Source: Escarpia spicata (taxonomy: Eukaryota > Annelida > Polychaeta > Sabellida > Siboglinidae). From it: a stretch of 64,000 nucleotides of DNA. The notes under the pieces were generated by a model. It saw nothing but the letters and a program-made list of their open reading frames with translations. It was not told the DNA's origin and ran no database searches. Below, piece after piece: positions 1 through 12,000 of this stretch (positions are counted from its first letter, which is position 1; each line of letters starts with the position of its first letter). Location of the stretch: positions 40,879,379 through 40,943,378 of the forward strand of contig OZ023205.1 in NCBI GenBank assembly GCA_963995525.1, written 5' to 3'. Made by a program: the position numbers and the translations under genes.

Positions 1-43
1 CCATCAACTTCTTCTTGTACAGTGTCCCTTTGAGCTCCTTCAG
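1..43 (-). CDS. RhoGAP exon, partial: start of PH domain
   Basis: After acceptor catgtttcag| the frame reads LKELKGTLYKKKLM in phase 0 and is cut by the window edge. KGxLxKxKL is the usual first strand of a PH domain, which follows the WW domains in ARHGAP27/12/15 proteins. The short length limits certainty. Confidence 0.6.
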   Translation of the reverse strand, partial: MKELKGTLYKKKLM

Positions 44-3000
44 CTGAAACATGTTATCTTCTAAATTGATACAACTAAGACAGTTTGGATAACAACTCCA
101 TGCTACAGTGAAACTTTTCTTATCAATTTCTGAACATGCCCCCAAAGCAAAGTAAAGTGTTTACCAAGATCACATATCAATTCCTGCTCCCTACTGAAGT
201 ATTCATAGCCCAGAACATATAGTCAAACCTTGCTTTATGGTCACCTTGGTAATAAAGTCACATCGTAATTTAGATCACCCTTATTTCCATAAAAGTGATG
301 TACAGGAAACAACTTGTTTAGCGAGACTTATTTCAAACAACTCCTGCTAATAAGATGGTCACTATTCAGGCCAGTCTCAAGGGTGACCTTACAGTATGGT
401 TTTACTGTACTGTAGGATTTACAACTGTCTGATGTAAAAACACAATTTCTGGTCTGGTCTGAGTGAAGGGTTCATCAGATTGGATGGTTCCAATCAGTAT
501 TCTTTTTACTTCTGTTGTAGTCAATTTACCTTTTTTCCGGTAGCAATTTAATTGCAAACTTCATGCTGATGAACACAGCGTGAGTGGCTATGCAAAATCC
601 ACCTCTTTCATTATAAATACAGTCGCGCCTCGTTATAACGCGCCCCGTTATAACGCGCCTCGTTATAACGCGCCTCGTTATAACGCGCCTCGTTATAACG
701 CGCCTCGTTATAACGCGCCTCGTTATAACGCGCCCCGTTATAACGCGGATTCGGTTATAACGCGGTCGGTCGTGAACCCCGAATTTCTGCCGCCAGGGGG
801 GAAATGGGCGCTATGACAAACTATATTAACACGGTAATGACTGTCAATTGTTTTGTGTGAAGTTATCCCCGTCTTTGTCCACGGCATGTGTATATTGAAA
901 GACTAGTTGGCGGACAAGAAATTTTACGTTGACGTACAACTGCAACGAATAAAATGTGAGGCGCGTCACTACGTTGCCGTTGTTTATTCTGCACTGCCAT
1001 TGCTATCAAAGTTTCTTTGACTATAATTATGGTCAGTTTTAACTTTAGGAACAGTAAATGTGGAGCGAGGTATTGTTTGTTTTTGCGCCGACATCAAACG
1101 AATCGTTTCCAATCTGCTAGTCATGGCATGCTCATGGCTTCCGCGGATCACCAGGTTTCGGCGCCGGGCGGCTTGTAAAGTGCAATTGAAATTCACAAAT
1201 ACGCCTTGCTTAAGAATGGGTTAAATACGTTTTAATATAGTTTAGTAGGCAAGATCAGTAAGCTAACATTGCGTAACAAATATTAGCTTTTCGCTGCGAT
1301 GAACGCAAAGCTACTGCCTGTACTGGTGCGGCAAAATATTAATTCGTCAACCGCACATGAATTGGTGAATCGTAATATTGTTCGGCACGGTAAATGTGCT
1401 TTCTAAATTGGTATTTTGATATTGATTGAAAGACGAAGTTAAGCCAATTGTGAGCGTACTTATAGCTTTAAATCCTTAATCAACTCTAACACAGTGTTTC
1501 TCAAATAATTTGCGTATTCAGCTGCTGAGACTGAGTGCCAGGTCATTATTTTAGATCTTACGTCAGCGGTACCATATTATCGTACAGTTGACCGTGGCTT
1601 GTTGGTCCGTTGTTTATTTAAAAACGGTACACAATTCATGAATTGTATTAAGTTCAACAGTGTCCAACAGTGTACGACATTTAAACAGAATACACACTGA
1701 CATTGACTGGCAGTTTAATAAGCTTCATAAACTGCATAAAGACTGTGCGACGTGCACACTTTGGTTCGCTTCGATGGCATTCTTCGTGCAGCAGCAGTGT
1801 CGGTCGTCGTCTTAGCCCCCCGACGGCAGATATGGGAACGCGCCACGTTTATAACGCGCCTCGTTTATAACGCGGATTCATTTCGTGGACCCCGACTACC
1901 GCGTTATAACGAGGCGCGACTGTACCATAAAAGTGTTCACACTTTTGTATGTCACCAGATCCAATGAACAAAGTCAGTTCTTTTGATGTTGTTAACAAAA
2001 TGCTTTTATAAAACCCTGATAACAACAATATCAAAAGAGGACTTGTTTAATTGTTCATCTAAAATAGATTATACGAACCCTCGCAGCAACTGGTCGGCTG
2101 CCATTTCCTTCAGTGCTGGGACCTGATGATATCTGACAATGAAAAACAATTAGTAACATTACTCGATGACATGGGTTCGGAGAATGAGAATGATTAGTAA
2201 CATTACTTGTGGACGGACATGTTCTGAGTTTTAGTTCACTGTTTATTTTATAATATACATGCCTACTGGCCAACTGAAGGTAAAATAAAATGTTATTGTG
2301 GCTATCGTAACTTGGCAGTGTGGTTGGTTTTGGCAACCACATTGTGTCAGTTGATTCCGGTGGTTATATGCTGTGGTATTGGACATTTTTGGGATCACTC
2401 AAAGTCTTAAGTTCCATGTTAAGTTTAGGTGGTGGTTTGAACCAATATCAAATACATAATTTTTAGTTTGCACAAACTTATGAGAAATACCCTAACTTGT
2501 GGTGATTCAGGTGTTATGCACCATACACGATACAGTGTGCTGTCAAACCTGCTAGGACCCACGCAAATAATTCTACTTATCCGAAATTCTACTTATCAGG
2601 ATCTATGTGTTTTGTAGATTGTCATTGGTTAACTTTGCGCAAAGTCTGCGTTTTCAAGATCCACACAATAAAATATGCACAAATAACGTAGTGCGAGAAA
2701 CGCTGATGGGTAAGAGTAACTAAATCCTTAAAAAAACACTTCATCAATACAATAATATTTTATATCTGTAACTTACGGATGAAACTTCATTGTTTTGCAG
2801 TAGAAATAAAAAAAATTCACATTAAACGAATAAAATATCAGTGTGCGGTGAAATCGAGTCGACTTAACCGAAACTTTGGCTTAAGAGAAGTCGATTTGTG
2901 CGGATTATCTTATGCTATATGAGATACACATGTAGCCGAGAACAAGGAGAGTTGATTTAAGTGAAAATTTACTTAACTGAGTTCGAGTTGTGTGGAGTAC

Positions 3001-6000
3001 TCACCCTTGGAGAACTTGGACCGCTAGCACCATCTGTCTCTGGTCGAGTTTCCCCACTTTCAGGCTCTGCGACTGTAGCAGGATTCTGATAGAGAAACCA
3101 ACCAATAAGACAGCTTGGACAAAGAGCATAAAAGCTGTGAGGAACTTTGAAAGTCACAATAAACCAAACTGAATTCAACTAACTCATTTAAAATTTTTCG
3201 TCATTCAAGTATGATATAGCAATTCTCCATAACATAAAAACAAATTTTGTGATGCACATTTTCTTCATATAGCTATTCCACAATTTTGTTTTTTTCATCA
3301 AACATACTAACCAAACAGGAAAGTAATATTGGCACAAACAAGATGATTGTAGTAGGCCCGGTGCTAATAGCCATGCTTCCAAGCTTTAATGTGCATGTGA
3401 AGTTGTGAACAAAAACCCCACAAAATCATAAACAGATAAATGTGTTAGAAAGCCAGCCACCATGTTAGAAACAAACACACAGCTGATGAGAACAGTCCAT
3501 GACAAGTTGTCAGAAATTACTTCTTGCGCAATCGCTGCTTTCACCAAAAATAACAGAATACCATTCTAAACAAAACAACAATCACAATAACAATGCAGCA
3601 AGTTCAGAAAACGACATCAGGTCTTTTAAACACCAAACTATTTCAAAGTTTGCATATTTTCATTACCATACATTTTCCATACCACCCACGATTTTAATAT
3701 TAAGACTTATTTTACCATCAATTTTGTAACTTCATGTTTTGAAATAACAAGTTATATTCTATTCTAAAAGAATAACATTTTACCCCATTCTTATCAGAAT
3801 CTACTTAATAACCATTACGATAAATGGCAAATTTGCAATATCTTCACAAGTTTTAACCACATCTTGAATAGATGTACCTTTGTGAACTTGACACATCATT
3901 TTGAAGAGCTCTTCAAAAGATTAGCAAATAAACATGCAAAGTTATGCATTTCCATAACAAACACAAGTAAATACGCAGCTTTGCAGTTGATCATCATAAA
4001 GCAACCTACGATTTCTGAGGGATATAAGCTGTCATGTAAATGTGCATATAGTGCCTTCAATTTGTAACAACAAATCATGGGTAAAATATGTAATTTCTTA
4101 AATGTATGATAACAGAATTGAAAATTCAAAAGTCGCTTTCAAAAATAGAATGCAACTGCAAAACTGTGCATCGCACCGTATACCAGGTTATATATGTTAG
4201 ACACCCGAGGTAGAGCCACAGCCTGCACACTAAGTGGCACCACAACATGCTGTCGGCCACTGGACGACCAGGAGGAACGTCGCCAACTCATAGTTAGTAG
4301 GTTACGTGCAGTGCTTAGGTTAACTCTCAGCGATGACGGGCGTGGCGTGAGAACTGGACACACCTAGCAACAGTATACAGGCACACCTAGCAACGGTATA
4401 TAGGCACACCTAGCAACAGTATATACAGGCACACCAACAACAGTATATGTATAGAAACACCTAGCAATGGTATACAGACACAGTATATACAGGCACACCT
4501 AGCAACAGTATACATACACATGTAGCAACAACAATTAACATTCGCATGCACCAGTACAAATTTAATAGCACTGCCAAACAAAGTTATAAACAATGTATTT
4601 CACAGGCTATTTATACTAACAGTTAGTTTTTAAAAATTAAGAACTGTAAAATATTTTTTTGTTATTTGTGGCATTGCCGTCAACAGTTTATTAAGATTAT
4701 TGAGAAATGGGCTACAAGGCTAAGTACACAGACACACACCAGTAGTCAGTATGAATAAAAACAAGCAATCAATGAAACAGTCTGATTCATGAATCACCTA
4801 CAACAACATGATTGACAAATGAACTGTTCAACCCGGTACAAACATACGCGGTCTTTGTTGCTAATAGATCTCTTATTTATAAGTATTCAGCTGTGTTAAA
4901 TATGTTAAACAGTCTAGTATAGTGTTGGATTTGTTTTATGAATTTATATTGTTTCCCCCTTTAAACCTTGAGTGCCCAAAAGCTTTCTGATACTCGCTTC
5001 CACAATCGCCCAAAAAGCATCTTTTAGCTTTGACATCAAGTGGACCTGGTGTCATCTTCTCGATACTTATGTAACTTGTGTTAGTAGATTCTTCAGCATA
5101 TCTGCTGTGTGTTGGGGTATTTTAGATGGCTTAGTACAGTCTGTATTGGAACCATTTGAATGAGCTGTGTTTGAAAATATCAACTGAAAGAGAGTTTGTA
5201 GATATACCCATAACATTCTATGCAAACATGTCTTGACACCGCGTATTGCATTTCGCACGTTTAGTTTAAAAGTTGGTTAGTATATTTAGCACGTCTTGTG
5301 TGGAATTCACATATCTTTAAGATAACCACAACTTGCAATGTTACAAAATGAAGTACAACAAAGATAAATGCAAAATATTACGTGCATCCATATCTTGGTG
5401 ATTTTGTGCCCTGCAGGGATTCGGAGCACATTTCATAAAATAACATGGGCCTAAAAGGTTAAATACAAATACCAGTACACACGCACGCATGCACGCACGC
5501 ACACATAAACACACTACACACACACAACAAAGAATACACTTGCCCTTGCATGTATAAAGGTCACCGAAACAAAGCCAGACAGAGGAGGCACACATGACTA
5601 ATAGGCCAAATATCATGTTGCATTAAAAGGGTCTGATTTTGACACCTAATTAGTCAATCTCATCTTTCCTCAAGCCTTTTTATATACACATTTGAACCTT
5701 TTCAATCTGGCTTTCCTACAGTTGGCTGGGCATTAATGTCACAAAACAGAATGCATTATCATGTAATTTAAGGCTATAGGACAGATGTTGCATTGTGACA
5801 GAGCAGTAGAAGATACATAACAGAATACCCAAAGAAAAGTATTCCATGTTTATACAGAGACAGTTATAGAGAGTAAACAAATATTAAATTTTCTGGTGGA
5901 TGTTTTAAAAAAAATATATTAAATACTCATGCCAATATAACTCTGATAATCATTGTAGATCTCTGACATAAATGGACACATCAAAAACAAATCAATCCTT

Positions 6001-9000
6001 TAATATTAAACGACTACATTACTGTATAAAAATAATTAAAACACTGTTGTCAATTAGGTTTTTCTTGTTGTTTTTTACACATTTATTCAATCCAAAATTC
6101 TGCATAAAAAGATAAAAGGGGCTGTACGTAACCCGTGTCTTAATAGTAGAACGTGAACATAGTCCTACATACATACATATTTGCATACAGATATAGATAC
6201 ATACACACTATACATACATACGCATGCACGCACGCACGCACCCACACATATATACTAGCTTGGTTACAGTTGGATGCAGTGCAACAACAGTTTTGGTTAG
6301 ATTTATCTAAATTATTTGTTCATATGACAGTGTGTGTGGATGTTACCTCTGGAAGATCCCACGATGACTCTCCTGAACTGTTCTCTTGGAAGTAATAGAT
6401 TCTGCCCAACTCATCCACGGAACTCTGCCACTAAAACAGTCAAACAATCAGTGTTATGCAAACATTACCAGCAATTACATGAAGCTGTGGGAACAGGATG
6501 GTGGGAAAGACAGTTTCAGGAAGAAGCTTGTGAAGAGTAAATTAAAGTTGCCTGGGGACCATTTCACTGATAGTGAACTCATACGTAAAATCCATTAATC
6601 ATTAATCAGAATTTGTTCAAGATACTAAAAGCTGTATCGACTATTTCTGTGGCACACCAGCAAGTGTCTTACTGGCACATCTTGGTGTTGACAGTTTTCA
6701 GAGTACAAGATCACTGTTAAAGAGCAAAATATATTTTAAAGAGCAAAATCTGGCTTACGGGCTCATAAGAATGTTAGCCAAAGTGGTCCCTTGGATACCT
6801 CGAACGAATGGAAAGGGAGCAGCCAATGAGGAGAGCAATGTTCAGATAATGGCCTGTCTGAGTTTCTGGATGTTTACATAGCATTCGTAGCTGTGTATGC
6901 CTTCATAACTAGCAGTGTTATATCAGTCTGCAATGCACTGTGTGTTTTCCACGGTTTTTCCAAGTTACATAAATTGGTGTCAAACATCCTCATCCCATGA
7001 CAGGCATGTAATAGATCAACACTTCAAATGAAAGTTCACCAGTTCTCTCACTTGATTGTTATTTCATACATTCAAAAATTAACCAAAAAGTCACTCTTGT
7101 GAATATCTGAACTGTGCACTGTCAACTGTGGTAATACCTTGAGTCATCCAATCAATATATGACAGCATGAATGGCATGTTTTGAACATGTATTTCAAAGC
7201 ACCATCTTCAATGACCCATCTGTTGACAACTGGAATACTGCTTATGGATTTTGAGATTGACCAATCCTTTTGTTTTGATGCGCCTCTGAGCTTGGTTTCC
7301 AAGGATTTAGGTGCAATAGAAGTTATCTTATAATTATTATTAAAAGTGATTTTCAACAGAATTTATTTAACTTTAAGTACACAATTCAAACACGTAGAGC
7401 TTGGTGTTTTTTTTACATGTGATTAATCAGCTAATAATTTGCAGCAGCTAATAGTCAACATTAAAATAACATATTTAATCAAGCGAACCACTGTCATATT
7501 TTTCTCTTTGAAACAAGTGTTCGATTACAGGGTCAAAGTCACACAAACTTACCCGTTCCTTTGTAACTTCATTGACAAAACGGATGTCCCCCGTGTCACT
7601 GCGTTCCTCTGTCCATCCCAGGGGGATGGAGGTCATCCTCCGCAGACTGCGGCGACTCGACTGCAACGACATTGTTGCATATATTAATTTTTATAAAAGG
7701 TTTCAACTGTAAACCTAATCATTACCCAAGACACGTTCATATAAACCTACTTACACCCACCCTTGGAGCAACAAACCTCTCGTTTATGATTGCACCATCT
7801 GGTGAAATGATCACCACTCAAATGTTCCAGGGAGAAAGGCCCACCAGAAAATTCTTGCATATCACAAACATGTAGGTAAATAATGTTACATAACTACTGT
7901 TGTTTTTTTAAATACAGGGAAACCTCACTATTAGGTAAAAGTGACCGTAATGAGGAGGTGACCGTCGTAGTGAGATTAATTTCCTATATTTGGCTTTTAC
8001 AGAAATAATTTGGGGCTGTCCTAGGGTGACTTTAATTGCAAGGTGGCTGTATTACTGAGGTGACCATAAAGCAAGGTTTGACTGTATATTGCCACTGGAT
8101 AGATCAGAAGCGACTGGTCCTAGGACACAAAAATATTATATATATATATATTACATATATATGGGCATATCCACAATGTACTGCAACTAACTGGGCATTA
8201 TAAGGAATATTTTGAAATGCTGATTTGAATGGCAAAACAAACAGTTATGTTCCATTTTTGAGATATATCATGAAGATATAAAACAAATTTAAAAAGTCAA
8301 GAATGTGTGCTACTGGGTTGTATTTTTTCATTGAACATTGAAAAAAAATGCAGCTTTAAGAACGTTTCAAAGTGTGACGTAAAAAGTGCCAATTTTGAAT
8401 GTTCCATCAAAGTATTAAAAAAGTGTTTCGTTTTGCATGCAGTGATGTAAATAAATAAAATCCATACTATTCTTCATGTACATATGTGTTTTGTTCTTTG
8501 TTTTATACAGGAAAACATATTTTTTACAGTCTAGAAATTGTGTGTCATGGTCGTGATGACAATGGTGGTCATAGCATAATATTAGTACCAATTAAATATT
8601 GTTTTTATTACAACCAGCATTTTGCCTTGTAAGATACTCTCCGATAGGTGTGAAAACGATTCACTACGTTTCCAACTATTTTGTGGCATACTCCCACATT
8701 TTATACCATCCGAAACAAGAGGAAATTATTTTCTGTCAATAAATCATGACCGTTCATCCCATTAAGAAACTGGACCATTTCCAAAACTGTGAGAAGGAAA
8801 ACCAAGCGGATATCATGTGATGGCGTACAAATGGTCATGTGATTCGACGTTGCCGCCGTTTTCCAATGAAGGAGATAAGATGGAATCAAATTAAAGATAA
8901 GAAATAGTCCGTCAACATTTTTGCATAAATCACGACCGTGACAAATCGTCACAACCGTGCAAATATAACTAAATTGAAGGTGCATTATCAATAGAATCTG

Positions 9001-12000
9001 GGCGTGTGTAATATAAATCTTGCCATGTTATTTCTCTCAATATTTTGCGGTGTCTTCATGCGCAGGATTGCCGATAGTTTTATTGATGGTGTACGGTCGT
9101 GATGTTTGACCCTATGATTTATCGGGTATAAAATCACAACCATGATTATCATTAAAAATGTTCTGCAAATTCAGTCAAATCCCTTAAATATTGCTTACAC
9201 ATATTAAATAAATTTGTTATGGAGTAATTTTTGTTTAAAGTTAAAATATATGGATAAGTCTGTTGTTATCATAAATTGCATTTTTGTATGTCAAACTTCA
9301 CAACCATGACATTTTGATTAATTAACATTTTATTAATTTTCTCTGATTATGTATATTGATGAAACTATATTTTCTTCAACAATTTATGTAAATAAAATCA
9401 ATTGTTTATACAACCAAAGCATCTGTGTCAATTTATTCAGGTTTCTAGAAATTAACCTAAATGTCACATTTCTTTCTTTTAAAGTGTGACACCAATTTGA
9501 TGATTCTGATTATGGACATGCCGACATTATTTTTAACAAAACAGAAATAAAAAAAAATTGCAATTTTGAACTTTTATTTCTGACCGAAATGCCGAACCAA
9601 TGATTCTGTATCGATTCATCGAGCATATATGCATCATACCGAACTGTTTCGTTGGTTGTCACGAATTTATCTAAACCATAGCTGAACCAGACGCTGCAGT
9701 GTGGTTTTGTATCAAGAAATTTAAGTTTGACGCAAAATTTAAATTGTTCGACACAATCAACAATGTCATTCCCCATGTTTGTTGCGACGCCGCTATGATA
9801 TCAAAATATGTGTTGGCGTCGAATGCGCGGATTTTTGTCGAAATGACAGCGAGCGTCCTTGCGGATGCTACGTGAGCAAGTCAACATTTAACACATTTAT
9901 TTTCTTGAATGATGACAACGTTAATGCCACCGAAATGAAGCGAAAAAGCAACCCGAAAGCTGATATTTTAGACATGATGCAAAATAGCAATAAAGAAAAT
10001 AAACTGCCAACTCGCAACACAAACGAAACCTGTAATGTTTGCATGTTTAATGCGCTACTCATTCTCTCTCTATATACAAAAATCTGAACATCAGATTTTG
10101 GCCAATCAAGTAAACACGCTGAGAAAATGGGTTGTAGATACTCTCTTCAATGTCAGCATTGCATTGCATTACTTCGGAATATAATAATGTAGTTACATTT
10201 GGAGGTACGACAATCAAATCCCAATTATGCCAGTCAAATTAATATTACCACAGCTAGATATATCTTGCCTCTAATCTACACGTTTATGGCTGTAATGTTA
10301 ACACACCATATTGGCATCTGTCAAGTCTTGTTATCAGTACTTGTTATTCTAAATTCTAATAGTCTTCAACTTTTATTAAACTGTCATAAAAGTATGTGTC
10401 TAGTAAGTTTTGATACAAGACTAAATAATTTTGTTTAGGAATGTACTGTATGACTCATGTATTTACACAAAACACCTTTCTTGTGCAATGACTTTTATTT
10501 TTATCCCCCCTTCCTCCTTAACAAAAATGTCTCAAAAATTTGTAATCCTAACAATCAAATTGGTGTGGCCTCAGATGCAGATGGGAATTAGCTGTTCTAC
10601 CAATAATAATTTCATATGTTTCTGTACTTGCTGAATGTGGCCGGTGTTTCTTGCATTTCCTGTTTGAGTTTTTCTATGTAATCAGACTTCATGTCAAAGA
10701 TGTACAATATAAGCCATACACATGCTGGTATTTGACGATCATGACCCTGCCATTGATAATATTTCAACATTTCTGCATACCTGTTACTAGAAAGCCAACA
10801 GAAACACAATCAGTAATTTATGTGCAACAATCTAATCTGCCCTCCTTCCCATAGGGCAATTAGCTGTTTCCCTGGGCAACATAGCATGGATCATGGCCTT
10901 AAAAGATCACCCTACAGAACATGGTTGACCTACTTGACATCATTTGAGTTCCCCTTGAAAGCTGTTATTAACTCCCTAGATATGTTGGTGGCATGGCTGC
11001 CTAATCAAATGGAACAAGCATGTTCTCTGATCTGGCAAAGAAAAAATCAGTTGGCTAAAAAGCAATCACCAAAGATATGTTAGAGGCGAGCCCGACATAA
11101 AAACCACCGAAGATTGAAATAGTTAAACCGGAGTTCTGGGTCATGGATCACGAGATAAGGAACCAGTTAGTATTTACGTCAGTCATGCATGACTGACTAC
11201 CAGTGTAGAGACAGTTTCATGCATGGCTGACTACAGCTAAATACAGACAGTTGCCAGGGATATCATTTGCCTGGTCCTACATGACTGCATACCAGTTAGT
11301 ACGAGCAAGCATCAATGATAACATTTTACATGGTCTTTAAAATTAACATGTTCTAAAATGGTGTTTTGCATTCATGTGCAACAAAAACTAGATATTTATC
11401 AAAAAAGTTATGTTTTCACCCCAATATTAGAACAATGGTAGATTTGGCTATCAGACATGAATATCAAATAGTTCAGCGTAGGTGTTATACATATCTCTGA
11501 ACACAATAGCTTGTTTTTCCTAATGATTCCCTCATAAAGGAGTGACGTTTAAATCCTGTCCGGCCATAATGTTCATTCTGTTGTTTCCTTTCATTGCAAC
11601 TGTTAACATTTCAGACCTCACAGAAATAAAGTTGTCTTCCCAATCGAGATATTTCTTCGCATTAATGCACTTCACAATGCCATGTGCGGAGACAACTAAA
11701 GAAACTGTACATACCTCTGACAACCGATCGCTGTCACTGCTGCCACGGCTTCCACCAGGTGGCTCCCATTGACTTTGTTTTGTGACGGGGTTGAAATAGA
11801 AAGTTCTTCCCTCTTCATCGCAATGTTGCTCCCAACCTCCGATGAGTATTCGGTCAGCAGTGGCACCCTCTTTTGGCTGCTGTGGCCTTTCACTGTCAGT
11901 ATTCTGTGACCTCCTATGACCTGTTGACTAAAACAAACCAGATGGCTGTAGGTTGTGCTATGTCAGGACTATAAAATACAATATTCATGATATGATAAGG

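Noticed and set aside
4960..5258. Coding-like minus-strand stretch in two frames in a RhoGAP intron
   Set aside because: No usable splice borders, a frame change in the middle and no family recognised; perhaps a decayed repeat.
9510..10087. Overlapping 88- and 102-codon ORFs on opposite strands
   Set aside because: No domain, no splice signals consistent with a neighbouring gene, and no repeat homology seen.
10628..10686. Candidate minus-strand exon (SDYIEKLKQEMQETPATFSK) between WW1 and WW2
   Set aside because: The acceptor lacks a pyrimidine tract and the only donor would end in phase 2, incompatible with the phase 0 exons around it.
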